Source of the DNA: Podospora pseudocomata
Taxonomy: Eukaryota; Ascomycota; Sordariomycetes; Sordariales; Podosporaceae
Length of the DNA: 64,000 bases
Reading direction: 5' to 3'
NCBI RefSeq assembly: GCF_035222375.1
Contig: NC_085889.1
Coordinates: 1,488,001 to 1,552,000 of the forward strand
Shown: positions 1 through 11,800 of the stretch, one piece after another
Layout: each line of letters opens with the position of its first letter
How positions within the stretch are numbered: position 1 is the first letter of the stretch
Notes under the pieces: model-generated
Seen by the model: only the letters and a program-made list of their open reading frames with translations
Database searches by the model: none
What the model was told of the DNA's origin: nothing
Made by a program: the position numbers and the translations under genes

Positions 1-1778
1 ATAAGCTCCCGATCCAGCTCCGCGAGCTTCGCTCTCCGTTTATGCCGCACATAAAACGCGCACCCCACCGTGATCACCACCAGACAGCCCGCCACGATCC
101 CAAGGATGGGCCCAGTCATCTCCCTCCTACCACTGTCCGAGGAGCTGCCCGACACTCCTGTGGGGCCAGTTGGACCTCCTGAACCTGTCGACCCAGATCC
201 TCGGTCATCGTCATCGCGATTCCAGTTCGACCCAGATCCTCGGTCATCGTCATCGCGATTCCAGTAGCTGGCCCAATACTGAATCCACTCCGCGTCCCTG
301 TCGTGCTTCCCGGCATGCTCCTGAAATTCAGGGCGGAAACTTATTAACCTCTCCTTGGGGTCAAATACGTCGGGACCAATTGTCTGCGCCATGTAAAACA
401 AATTGTCGTCGTAGTTGACGCCGAGAAAGGCAGACTGAAGAAAGGCGCGGCCTAGCTTATAGTAGCCCTCCCAAGCTTCTGCTGACTTGCAGGGGAAGTA
501 CCGAAGTTTCGCGTCAATGCCATTGAGCCGGGTGTCCATTTCGATGTCGAGAAGCCACAGGGGTACCTGGATCGTGAGCGATTTGACCTTGACAGATCCG
601 GGACTGAACGCGTTCTGCAAGGTAAACCCCATATATGCCGGAGCCTTCATGAGGCGTTTATACCCGGGGTCGGACGTGTCCCACAGCCAAAGCTTGAGCC
701 TGTCATCCCAGTGAATCGGAAGATCCTTCGCCGCGTTGTCGCAGGTGTTCGGGGGCAGGTATATGTGGGGTATCGTCGGGTCCGGCACAACCAACGCAGC
801 GCCAGGTATGTGCCCTTCGACTTCAAAAAATTGCCTCCTCTCGGGTGCTGCCGGTCGGGGAAGTTGCAAGAGACTCAAATTGGTCATTCGACTGGACTCG
901 GATATCTCGCCCATGATGGTCCGGTTGGGGCTCTCGCGGGTGGCCCAGTCAAAGGCAAACCCGTCTCGAGATTTCTCAAAGGAGCCCAATGTTACGTCAC
1001 TCAGGTACAATCGCGGAAGATAGCCCTGATGGACGAACTCGGGCTGGTCCATGGTGTCGAACATGAGAAAGTCCCCCTTTATCCGGTTACTGTCATATCC
1101 TCCCAGGAACATCTTGCCGGGCAACTTCCAGTCCGGTCGTCCCACGTACAGTCCAAAGGAGTTGCTGCGGATTCGGCCGGCGTCTTTGACCTGCTGGATA
1201 ATGCTGCGCGAACCAGGTTCTCCATCTCCAGGGGGCGCAAGAGCAAGCATATCTCCGTGTGTAAACTCGATGGCAATCTCGGCTTCTAGGTACAGCTTGG
1301 AGTGGTTGAGGGCAATAAGAGGGGTTTTGACGTGGAGGAATTCTGTAAGGTTGCCGTTGCCGTATGGCATAGATAGATCCCAGTCCGGCAGCCTGGCACC
1401 CGCTTGGATGGAAGGATCCCAACTTGAGGCAACGTAACCTGTTACCCAGCGATTCTCTCGGTAAAACTCTTCCATCTTCTGGTAGTCAACAACTCTAGTC
1501 CACCAGATTGTTGAGATGTTGGTCCACGGTGAGGGATACATTGGCAAGATAATCTGGTCTTTTGTAATGTTGGACAAATCGTAAGTCCCCAACAGGGTCG
1601 AGAGCTGCTCCCATGGCCCGTTGGTGTTTTCGAGAAAATGTGCGGTCAGTTCTTTTCGTGGAGCAGTCCATTGAAGCTTTTCGACGAGGATCTCGGTGGT
1701 GTCCTGGCAGCATCCTGATTGCACCAGGGCAAGTAGGGCTACAAGCAGCTGGATTGCCCGTAGGTTGCGGAAAAGCAT
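1..1778 (-). CDS. Membrane-anchored aspartic-protease-like protein, 3' end outside window
   Basis: The frame is open from the ATG at 1778 to the window edge (about 592 codons), so the gene is partial at its C-terminus. It begins with a signal peptide (leucine-rich core, residues 8-20). Family features of fungal A1-type aspartic peptidases are visible: a conserved GPW near residue 55, LGGYDSNR in the middle, an HIYLP strand followed by C-D, and LGRAFLQSAFLGVNYD before the end of the lobe. A disordered acidic stalk (NRDDDDRGSGS repeated) and one transmembrane helix (GPILGIVAGCLVVITVGCAF) follow, then basic cytosolic residues. The canonical catalytic DTG is absent: the first site reads PSPWTNIS and the second DPTIP. 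It is therefore probably a cell-surface pseudoprotease. Family assignment is firm; loss of activity is inferred. Confidence 0.8.
   Translation of the reverse strand, partial: MLFRNLRAIQLLVALLALVQSGCCQDTTEILVEKLQWTAPRKELTAHFLENTNGPWEQLSTLLGTYDLSNITKDQIILPMYPSPWTNISTIWWTRVVDYQKMEEFYRENRWVTGYVASSWDPSIQAGARLPDWDLSMPYGNGNLTEFLHVKTPLIALNHSKLYLEAEIAIEFTHGDMLALAPPGDGEPGSRSIIQQVKDAGRIRSNSFGLYVGRPDWKLPGKMFLGGYDSNRIKGDFLMFDTMDQPEFVHQGYLPRLYLSDVTLGSFEKSRDGFAFDWATRESPNRTIMGEISESSRMTNLSLLQLPRPAAPERRQFFEVEGHIPGAALVVPDPTIPHIYLPPNTCDNAAKDLPIHWDDRLKLWLWDTSDPGYKRLMKAPAYMGFTLQNAFSPGSVKVKSLTIQVPLWLLDIEMDTRLNGIDAKLRYFPCKSAEAWEGYYKLGRAFLQSAFLGVNYDDNLFYMAQTIGPDVFDPKERLISFRPEFQEHAGKHDRDAEWIQYWASYWNRDDDDRGSGSNWNRDDDDRGSGSTGSGGPTGPTGVSGSSSDSGRREMTGPILGIVAGCLVVITVGCAFYVRHKRRAKLAELDREL
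188..265. repeat. 39-bp tandem duplication (2 copies) in the stalk of the protease-like gene
   Basis: Two identical 39-nt units (188-226 and 227-265) encode a 13-residue Asn/Asp/Gly/Ser-rich unit twice, in frame, just outside the predicted membrane helix. It lengthens the extracellular stalk. Confidence 0.9.
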
Positions 1779-2549
1779 CTTGTAATGCGGCGCCAACAGA
1801 GGCCTAATGTCAGAAAGATGTGGTGTGCAGGACAGACATTCGTTCAGCAGCGACATGTGAGGGAATCAACAGCTTTTGATGTCATCTTCTACTTTCTGCC
1901 TCACGTTCTGGTGACAGACTGCGCCTCAACACTACACAGCGCTATCGTATGACTTGCCAATCAGCAGGTGACCCAAGCATCGCAGCAGGTCCGCAGCAGC
2001 TTGGCATGGCAGCCCAACCAAGAAAACACCACCATCGTCAATGCCGAAATCCGTTTCTCCCAGCATGGTTTTTAAACAAGTTCCATGCAGCCACCCGCCT
2101 GACCCCTGAAGATACGAGCTACCACAAATGGCAACTACATGTAGACTACAAAGACATAACATTTGACGGACAACTACATATAGGTAATTGGAGGATATCG
2201 AAACAAGATAAAAAGTTCACATCCTCAAAAAAAAGAGAGACATGATGGTCGTGATAATCTTTCCACAACACCGCAACAGCATCAAGGGGATATATCCATC
2301 CAAATTGAGAAAACACCGCAAGCCATCCAAACCACCACCCGCCGTATACGTATCCCGTCCTCCTCCGTCTCCAAAGTGTGTTCAAGGGAAAATATGTTTA
2401 ACGAAGTGAAGAGAAAAGGGCATGAAGGAGAAAAGACAAAGAAAACCGACAAAAGAAAACCATCATCCCCCCTCCCCTCCTCAAACCATGTTTCCCCCTC
2501 AAGCCCATCAAGTACAAGGTAGATCAGGGTACCATGATGCACCCCTTCA
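1779..2549. other. Intergenic region
   Basis: Lies between the start of the protease-like gene and the 3' end of the first receptor gene. It should hold the promoter of the former and the 3' UTR of the latter. No ORF with coding character, RNA gene or repeat seen. Confidence 0.6.
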
Positions 2550-3984
2550 TCACCAAGTCTCCTTCGGCTTCGCCGGCGCCGGCGCCTCACTATTCTGCAC
2601 ACTCCTCGCATCCTCACTCACATCAAACTCGGTCAACACCACAATCCCCTTGTGGTCCGCCTCCTTGGTATGCATACTCCTCGCGCCCCCCGAAACATCA
2701 GTCTTCATGTTCTGCATCTTGATCTCATTCACGATCCTCTCCTCGCTCTCGGTAAAGGTGACATTGGTCAAAATATTCGAGGTGTTCCCGTTGCCCCTCC
2801 TGAACTGGGAGTGCGAGTTGGAGCCGCCGCCGCCGCCGCCGATGGAGCGGAAGCCCTCCGGGGTCTTGTACTTGTTGTCGGTGGTGCGCTGCGAGGTGGA
2901 GCCGAAGAGGGGTCTGAGCCAGGATTTGAAGAGGGGGAAGACCATGGGGAGGTTGGTGGTTACGACGGCGACGAAGGCTTCGCGGGTGCCCCATGCGCCG
3001 GCGAGCTCGGCGCCGTTGACGTCGTCCTGGGGGTGGGTTAGTGGTGGGGACTACACATGACACATTGGGGGACTCACAGTGATGACAAAGATGGTCTTCA
3101 AAGTGGCGCAAACGAGGACAAAGATGCCGGCGCTCAGAACGAGGGTGGAACCGATCTTCTCGACCAGACGGAGGCGGGAACCCCAGAGAAGAGGAAGGGG
3201 AATGATAATAAGGTAGATGTCGGATGTGACGTTCGCGGCGAAGGAAGCCCAGACGATGGGACCGGCGATGGCGGGCTGGCAACTGTTGCCTGGGTTGGGG
3301 TTGATCTGCCAGTATTTGTGGAAGGGCATGCAGCCGACGAAGACGGCCAGGACGGAGGCGAGCCAGCCGGCGATGATGAGCACGAACCCAGCGTGCACGC
3401 GCATGCGGTAACGACGACCGAGGCCGTTCTAGACAGAGTCAGCAATCGTCGTTCGTACCCAGGCGAGCAACCTGGGTGAAGAAGGGAGGCATACCGTCAA
3501 CCGCAGGTAGAAGAACAACATGGCCAGCTTGAGGACCAGCATCAGGGTCGAGTAGGAGGTCCATCCCATCACCTGGACCTTGGAACCGATGACTCTCCTG
3601 TCCCATTCTGGGTCACTGGGAAGCAGCGACATCCGCTGCTCATCCGTCATGCCGTTGTTTGCCAGGCCTTGGGCAAGGTTGCCGATTTGGTAGCCCAGAC
3701 ATGCTTGGAGGGTGTAGAGAAGCTGGTGTTGGGCAGCGATGATCAGTATCAAGACGTAGCTGATGTTGGGTTCATGTTGGGAGGTGACCTACAACTGCCA
3801 CCCACACAAGGTAGTCGTCTGTTTCAAAGTTGGAGAAGCCAACCTGGTCAAAGCGAGAGTACGTACGCAGAGCCGTAGTGCATACGCCTATCGCATACAG
3901 CGTCCAGAGAGTGATGTTGAATGTCCGCGCAGCGGCCACCGCCGCCGCGATGGCCTCGGGAGATGGTGGGCCTGCGTCTGCCAT
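2550..3984 (-). CDS. PTH11-like seven-helix receptor (fungal rhodopsin domain)
   Basis: Four exons: 3984-3806, 3759-3495, 3428-3078 and 3026-2550, giving 423 residues. All junctions keep frame; the donors are GTGGGT, GTATGC and GTGAGT. The product has seven hydrophobic segments with hallmarks of the fungal rhodopsin-domain family (PTH11-related): TDDYLV after helix 1, GWTSYSTLMLVLKLAMLFFYLRL, GCMPFHKYW with a conserved Cys pair partner (PGNSCQP), DIYLIIIPLPLLW and a C-terminal TREAF-to-NLP segment. A serine/glycine-rich cytosolic tail of about 130 residues follows. There is no CFEM domain at the N-terminus. It should act at the plasma membrane as a receptor for unknown cues. A paralogue of almost equal length lies at 16364-17875. 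Confidence 0.88.
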
Positions 3985-5447
3985 TGGGTCTCGATATCAG
4001 GGACCGGCGATTCGGCTATCTGTGGAATCTGGGGAATCGCAAAAGCCCGGATGTTGAGACCCGAAGGTAAAAAACGAAAAAGGCGAAAAGACAAGAAGAT
4101 CACAGTTCAGGAAGACATGGGACCCATCACGGATTTGTACATCGGGGGAAACATTGACTAGCTATCTGCACATGGAATGGATCAACAAGGTCACCCTTTC
4201 GGCAGCTGAGGAACCCATCGGAGACGAGGCTTCATGCCACGATAAAAGGCGTAGGGGGTCTAAGGGGTGACGTGCATGCCTCTTGTTTGCTTTTTTACTT
4301 GGTGAAATATATGTTTTTCATGCACATTGGCAGACGGAACTTTCCTGGAACACCCACGGGTCAGTCTGGCCGATAAGCACCCCTCTGGGATGCAACCTCG
4401 CAACTCTTGGGACCAATGGCGGCAGTTGGGTCGGTCAGAACTTGTCGCCGGCAAAGCTGGAATTGTTTAGCTGCATGGGTTAGCAGTCTTGGAAGACCCA
4501 AGCCCCCACGCCGATGTCCACTGTTGCATTTTCAGGGGCGACTTACGAAGTGTTGGGTTCCATCACTAGTGAAGCTGAAGTGTCAGGTTGCTCCGAGAGT
4601 TCAGGCGGCATTTACAGTATGTACACACCCTTGCCCTTACCCGTGCCTCTCCACCTAACAACTTCAGCGAAGCACTTGGGAATATCTCGACTTGACCGGC
4701 TCTCACTATCCGTGCGATAGCCGTTGAGGGATTTCAAAGTCAGCATCGGTCGATGGAATCCAACCGTTATTGATTGCCCCCGCACTCATTACCAGATTAT
4801 CCACGAGAAACACCGTGGTCGGCGTTCTGTTGTACGAGGAGGTGGAGGAGGAGGTGGAGCTTCTATGCGGACGGTATGGACTAGAATGGGACACTAGACC
4901 GACCCTCGGAACAATCCCCGGCTCGGCTAGTGGATGGGGTTGGTGTTTAGTAATTTGGACCAGACTCCAGACTCCACCGCTCTTCAAATGAAATCAAAGA
5001 CCAGTCTCCCTCTAACAGCACCGCCGTCCGGCCGCCTATTCCCGTCCCAGCAGAACTAACGCCAGCTAACAGAAACACTCGGGGTTTTTGCCAAACATTC
5101 GGCAATGGCTTGGTGGGCAACTGGGAATGGGGTGCCTGTCGCCAAGATGATGCGACTTTGACAATAGTCCTTCTGCCGGCAGAGATGGAAGGGGTAAGGC
5201 CTCGCGGCCGAGAAGGAGTGGCGCGCATCAATGCAACAGGCTATTTGGTTCCGGGGGCTTGGGTCCAATAAACAAACAGCGATTGGACCCGACGGCTTGG
5301 ACCGCCCGCTCACACATATAACACCGCGGCACCGCACGTTCTCGTGGAGGCTTTTTCGGCGTTGCTTTTTGCAGGGCAACACTCTCGGTTCCTCTCTCTC
5401 CAGCCCCGTCCAGTCCTCGGCCACCCCATCCGTCGCATCAAATCACA
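3985..5447. other. Divergent intergenic region
   Basis: Shared upstream region of the receptor (minus) and the FAD oxidase (plus). A purine-rich GGA/GGT stretch occurs at about 4838-4861 and a weak TATA-like ACATATAAC near 5314. No gene seen. Confidence 0.55.
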
Positions 5448-7066
5448 ATGCGCTGGCTCAAAAGCACTCTTGTCGCCGCGGCCTCGTGGTCCGTGGCTTC
5501 TGCCCAGCTCCCGGAGCAGGAGGACCCAGACTTCGCGCCTACTCCCATCGAGTACGCCGTGGACACCTTGTCCCGCGCTCCGGGATGCAACATTGCTGAC
5601 TTTTGGCGTCTTGCCCGTCAACTGTCCCCCGGAACCGAGATTCGTTATCCCAACACCACCGAGTTTGACGCCGCCACCGAGAGATGGTCCAACGTGGGCG
5701 GGGGTGTTCCCTACGTTGACATTAGCGTCGCCCCCGAGACTGAGCAGGATGTGATGAAGCTTGTAGGTCTTCCTCGCCGCAAGCAATATTCTCCCACAAA
5801 TGCTAACTTGATCGCCAGGTGCGCATTGCCAACAACTGCAATGTTCCCTTCTTGGCCTACAACGGCCGCCATGGTGCCATTACCACCTTGGGCCAGATGA
5901 ACTGGGGTATTTCCATCGACCTGAAGAAGTTGTCAGGTGTCAGCATCTCGGGCAATGGGCAGACTGCTACTGTCCTCGGTGGCACCAACTCCAAGGTCCT
6001 CATCGACCACCTTTGGGCTGCTGGCAAGCAGGCCGTGACCGGTACCTGCGAGTGCGTCAGCTACATGGGTCCCGCTCTCGGCGGCGGCCACGGATGGCTG
6101 CAAGGCCACCACGGCCTCATTGCTGATCAGTTTGTCTCGGCCAAGATCGTCACTGCCGATGGCCAGCTCCGCACCATCAACTCCAACTCTGACCTGTGGT
6201 GGGCCCTCAAGGGCGCTGGCCACAACTTTGGTATCGTCACTTCTGTCACCATCAAGATCTTCCCCATTGTCCACACCAACTGGGCCATCACCACCTTGAT
6301 GTACACTGGTGACAAGGTCGAGGCTCTCTACCAGGCCGCCAACGACTACCTCCTCCAGAACGGCACCCAGCCTGTTGACATCATCAACTGGTCGTACTGG
6401 ATGAACATTCCCCCCATTGACCCCACCGGCCCCGTTGTTGAGTTTTACATCATCCAGGAGGGTGTCACTGCTGTCGACACTGCCTACACCGCCCCCTTCA
6501 TTGCTCTCGGCCCCATCTCTGTCACCAACAACACTGGTACCTACAAGGATGTCTCCAGCTGGGTCGGCATCTCCCTCGATGGACCCCCGTGCCAGAAGAC
6601 CGGTGCTGCCAACCCCCGCTTCCCTCTGTACCTCCCCGAGTACAACCCCTCCGCCATGGCCGAGGTCTACGAGGCCTTCAAGGAGGGCACCAACTCCTCG
6701 TCCCCCTTCGCCAACTCCCTCTTCATGTTCGAGGGTTACTCCATGCAGGGTGTCAAGGCTGTCGATACCGCCTCCACCGCCTATGCTTTCCGCGAGGACA
6801 ACCTCCTCACTGCTCCTCTTGTGCAGTACACTCCTGGCAATGCCGCTCTTGATGCCCAGGCCCAGGCCTTTGGCAACCAGCTTCGCAACATCCTGCACGC
6901 TGGCAGCGGCCGCAGCCAGAAGCACATTTACCTCAACTATGCCTATGGTGATGAGACCAAGGAGGAGATGTACGGCCACGAGAGCTGGAGAAGCGCCAAG
7001 CTTTTGCAGTTGAAGGACAAGTACGACTCTAGACGTCGTTTCAACTTCTACGGCCCTGCTGCTTAG
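5448..7066 (+). CDS. Secreted FAD-linked oxidase (berberine-bridge-enzyme type)
   Basis: Exons 5448-5762 and 5819-7066, 520 residues; the intron has donor GTAGGT, branch GCTAAC and acceptor CCAG. A signal peptide (to about residue 19, ASAQ) indicates secretion. The FAD-binding domain (about 60-240) has His123 in NGRHGA and Cys182/Cys184 in GTCECVSYMGPALGGGHG. That spacing (about 60 residues) fits bicovalent flavin attachment as in glucooligosaccharide oxidases. The C-terminal BBE domain ends with YGDE, SWRSAKLLQLKDKYDSRRRF and NFYGP. The likely reaction is O2-dependent oxidation of a sugar, oligosaccharide or small alcohol outside the cell; the substrate cannot be read from sequence. It could serve in plant-polymer breakdown or in secondary metabolism, but no biosynthetic gene is adjacent. 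Confidence 0.9.
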
Positions 7067-8154
7067 GATGCTGCGGAGGGATGACAGAGGAGGATAACCT
7101 AATGAAAGTAATACATATCATCAATTTTGTGTTTAGTATATAGTAATGTCATGTAACGACCGTCCTCGTTAGCGTTCCATTTGATCAGAATAACGGCCGT
7201 CAATTCCATTTCGATTCATCATTCAACCTGTGGTAGTTCGCTCAATGAACTGTTTATGTTTGCTCTTCATCGTGCTGTGATTCGATTTCTTCAATCCACC
7301 CACTCATCCCGCCTTCGTCTTCAAGAATCCCCATCCGCAATCCATCGATCAACATCAAGTCAAGCTTTTTCCCGTCGCCATTTCACTCCCCACATGCCAC
7401 GATCTCATCCCCAAAAGCAGGTAGCCACTTCCCACATGGCACACACATGGCACCACACACGGCTGTTCCATCTTATCTCGCTGATGGATCTCGACCAGGT
7501 CCCCAAGTGGATCGGACCAAACTCCGTACCCAGCGAGGAAAAGAAATCACACAGTCCCACCTGCACGTGGGCTTTAGATTCACCCCCATTCACTAGCGAG
7601 AGGTCCCCTGTTAGTCTTAGAATGTGGAAAAACCTAAAAGAGACGAATGCGGTGGAAGATCCAGGGTCTTGCCGATAAAAGTAAAGAAGACGCTGATCTC
7701 TTCTAGCTCACGCCATTTTCGATTGCCCGGTGGAAAATAGAAGCTGCCTTCCCTGCGTGCAATTACGGATGTAGCGATGATTGCGAGGTCAAGATGGCGT
7801 GTATGGCGGAATGTCACGGGACAAAGGGGATCAAATTGGGTTAGGGTTGAGAGATGGCCCCTGAAATCTTAAACTGACCTTGTGTGGCGGGAGGGGCGGC
7901 ATGTGGGCGGTCAAACAATCCGGCGGGAGTCACCGATACGCAATAGGTCTTGGGGATGGTGCTGAAGATATCTGTGTAAAACGTAAAATTATTAGCAATG
8001 TCTTACGGACTGATAAGTTGCACAACCTCGCTGTCTCTCCCGCAGTGACATGGTCCTCATCGCTTCCCCACTTCCTCGGCACGGTAACACCACTCGCATT
8101 TCGTCTTGCCAATCAAGAAGCTAGCTTTCGACAATTCTTCTAACAACTTCTAAG
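7067..8154. other. Intergenic region
   Basis: 3' flank of the FAD oxidase and upstream flank of a tRNA gene. Nothing with coding character was recognised. Confidence 0.6.
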
Positions 8155-8238
8155 GGGCAATTGGTCTAGGGGTATGATTTTCGCTTCGCATTCAATTGCC
8201 AATGTGAAAGGTCATGGGTTCAATTCCCATATTGTCCA
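8155..8238 (+). tRNA. tRNA-Ala (anticodon CGC) with 12-nt intron; proline-like D arm
   Basis: Full cloverleaf. The acceptor stem is GGGCAAT/ATTGTCC (8155-8161 with 8231-8237), and G3 pairs with U70, the alanine identity element; the discriminator is A (8238). The anticodon stem TTCGC/GTGAA (8180-8184 with 8204-8208) has loop TT-CGC-A, and a 12-nt intron (8191-8202) sits at the canonical position after base 37. The T arm is ATGGG TTCAATT CCCAT. A five-T Pol III stop follows at 8242-8246. The D arm and overall body resemble eukaryotic tRNA-Pro, so a proline call is the main alternative, but anticodon, G3:U70 and A73 all say alanine. Confidence 0.75.
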
Positions 8239-8836
8239 TTGTTTTTAACACTTTTTAACCCACTCTCCTCCCCACTTTCCATCTCTAACTGTGACTGTTG
8301 CGCCCCCCGGAAAGCTTCTCACCTCCTCCTCTCCACAAAGTGGAAATTCCCTTGATGATGTGAGTGGAGAGGGAGGGATGGGTTCTTTTTGTCAGCTTTC
8401 ATTTGTTGGCATGTGATTACGGGCTCGCTCTCTCTCTCTCGACACAGGCAGACATCTATCTCTCTCAACACCTGAGTTGGAGCCTCCTACTTGGGAAGAC
8501 AAATATAATACTGGGACGTCTTTTCTTTTTGCTCCGAATTTTCCTTTTTATCCTAGTTTCTTCCTCGGGACTAAGTGAATATTGTTGTATGCAGGCTTGT
8601 TATATGTGAACTCGCTGTCGATGTATTGAGACAGGATCAGAAACGGAGAGTTGGGATGGACAATTGGATGTGTTGATAGTCTGTCTTGGAAGGCCTTTTC
8701 AGTCCATATTGACGATTGAGCCGTCGTCTAAGTATTACCACTCACTGGCTGTGTTAAAGGAACCCGTGGTGCTGTGGTAATGAACTCGGTAATCTTTCAT
8801 GAGGCGATACTGTTCTGACGCTTAGCTATCTATGCC
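8239..8836. other. Intergenic region
   Basis: Begins with the tRNA terminator T-run, then the 3' flank of the CorA-like gene. CT-rich (TCTC repeats near 8430). No gene seen. Confidence 0.55.
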
Positions 8837-11800
8837 CTACACAAACCTGCGATAACGTATATCAACAGATTCGTCACTAGAAACTGATCTCGCGGGTCTC
8901 TCTGGATTATACGTCGGCCTGCGTTCCGGACCGATAGGATACGCCGGCTGCATATGACTCGGCAGACCCAGCGGAACCGGGTCCGTCTGTCCAAACCACC
9001 TGTCCACTATCTCCCGTCCCTTTTCGCGGTCTCCCGCCACTTCACGGAATATCCAAGATCCCAAACTCCAAAACACCCACTTGAAGGTATTTCCCAGCTC
9101 ACCCATCCAGTAAAGACCGAACAATATCACAGCGAGCGTCACCGGGATGGCCGTGGCCCAATAGATCCACTGGCTATCCTCCATGTCCCTGATATCGGCC
9201 GTGTTCATGCCAAAGATGCTGGATATGGCGCTTAGGGGGAGAAATATGACGGTGACAATAGTGAAGGCGTAGATGGCTTTGTCTTGTCGGAATTTTGTCG
9301 TGTCTGCGCTGTATTGGCTCTGATGTTGTTGTTAGTTGAGTGTAATTGTTCAGGAGAGTGGAACAAACTTGCCATCGCCCTCAGGTTCGCGCACCTGGCT
9401 CCCAGCTGATGGAACTCTTGCTTCAAAAGGTCAGTCTTGGAGTGGCATTCGAGAAGAAGAAGCTTTCGATATCCGCCGGGGTCGGTCGGTTTGACTTTGA
9501 ACAGGCTATCCTCGCTGGCCAGGTCAAATGCGAAAGGGTTGTCGTACATGTCGAACTTTGAATGCTCCCGACCATACTCCCAAGCCCGAACCTCTGTCTC
9601 TCGGTGTTGATGACCTCGATAACCAGGCTCACGGTCGCGGCTCCACGACTGGATGAACACCGGCATAGACCTGGAGTGACCGGCAGCCTGGACAATTGGT
9701 TTTTCTTTAAAAGTGGTAGTATTGTCGATCTCATGATTCGCATTCTCCAAGAGCAGAGAAAAGATGACGTATTGCTGGAGGAGTGTCTGCAATATGGCTT
9801 GGATTTCCTCACCGACGAGTTTGAGGTTCTCTTCATTGGCCCTGTCACTTGGTCTCTTCGATATGTCCGTTCCCTGGGGGGCAGTTAGCGTCTCTGGATG
9901 ATACCCAACGGGGCACACTTTCCACCCTAACCTCTATGCTCACTTACAATTTTGTCGAGACGGTTGCGGTAGATCTGAGCAACGTCGCTGTATGTGTTCG
10001 CTTGTTCCTTGTTCGAGGGTGAATCAGGTACATTGGGTGCGCTTTGTATGAGCTTCAAGCTAATCAAGGAGAATATCTCCAGGGGCAAGATGACGGAATT
10101 CTCAACGAGAGACTTGGGGGAGAGTGAGGTGATGATTATGTTGGCGCCCTCTGCTGCAGCTCGCCTCGCATCGCCAATCAGCCGCTCGGAACGGTCACTG
10201 TCTCTTGGGAAGCTGGCCAGGCCCAGAAGTAGATGGATCCAGGCGTCGATAATCTGGGTCGGCACGGTGATCTGAGCACGATCGGCGCCATGGGCGGCAG
10301 AGAGAATCTCGCTGAGCTGACTCAAGTCCAAGGCTTGCATTCTCAGCTGATGTCGGATGGTATACATGGAAGCTTGGTACCGATGCTGACCCTCGCGTTT
10401 CTCCTAGTGTCACAAAAAATGTTAGTAACAGGTCTATCGTTCTTGGATCAAAGACATTTTGTCAGGTCTTACTCCGATGATGGTCCTGACAGCCCCCCAA
10501 TATCTCCTCACGGTCGGCCCATCAAAGTCTAGGGGGAGGAAGAAGGCAAAGATTATTTCGGCAGCATTGAAGATGTCGATCTTGTCCTCAAAGTCCCGCT
10601 GGGCACGCTGGTCTTTTCGACCTTGCGACTCGACAGAACTAAGCTCCGCCGCCCGTTTCTCCAGGTAGCGACGCACAGAAGCACGCGTATCTTTAGTACA
10701 CGACTTGTAGGCTTTCGCGTCACCGAAGCTCGGCATGTAGAGCAGCCAATCACGGATTTCCACAAGCTGCTCGAGTAATGCATCTTCAACGCTGTCATCG
10801 GAGTTTGGGGTCGATACGCCAGCCATACAAGTAAAGATAGCAAACCCGTTGGCGTTGGTGAATCTTCCGTCGGTGGTCTCGACAGTTGCAGAGGATGAGC
10901 CGCCATCTCCTGCAGTACCGGGTTTCGTTGAAGTGTCTTCATGCGCGGAACTTGTTGAGCTCTGCATATTCCCTTTCCCTTTACTCGCAATGTCAGGGAG
11001 TAGTCTTCCGCGCTGTGGCGCCATAAGTCGTGCACTTGGCAAGTCAGTCACTCGAGACCTGAATATAGAACGGTAGATCAAGGTCCCTAACACGTACCCC
11101 AAGTAGAGTTCCAGCTTAACATGATTTTTGATATGCCGAGCGCGGTCCCAAATTGCCGGCCAGTCTTTTGCCGTGATCTTTCGTTTGTTGTGAAGGAGCT
11201 CGAACTTCTGAGGCCAGAACTCGCTGAAACGAGATGTCAAAGCCTGTGGCATTCCCAATCATGTCAGCCAGCTGGGCCATGTTTCAGACAGACCCTTATG
11301 ACACTACAAGCACTCACAAACCATGTCTGGCATTCATGTAGCGGTATTGACCACATGACACAAGTTCCAAAACAGACCAGAATCTTCTTGGTTCGTGAAA
11401 CCCCCGCGAGGACGTCCAATGACCCGGTTGTCTTGATGACATAGTCACCAGGGAAATATTTATCCGGCAGGTTGATGTATGTGACGATGAGCGCTGATAG
11501 CAATCCGATCCGTCAGCTTCAAATCTGTGTATGCAGATGTAACTGAGGTAACAGTCTGAAACCTACCATTGTCAAATATCAGACACCAAAGTTGTGGGAC
11601 GTGAAGGCAAACCTCCTGCTGTAGATTATTTCCAATCCCACAAACGGCCTGTCTTAGATCTCGACTTTTGGCGACGTGGGAGAACTGACTTTGTAGCAGG
11701 GTGGGGGCTGGGACGGCGGAGGCACTTCCGGCACCGGCTTCGAGGCCTGAGTACGGTTCAGCGCTGAAATACGGAAGTGCGATCCAGTGCAAAGTTCGAG

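Noticed and set aside
5933-6979. Long antisense frame across the FAD oxidase
   Set aside because: Mirror of the C-biased third codon positions of the real gene.
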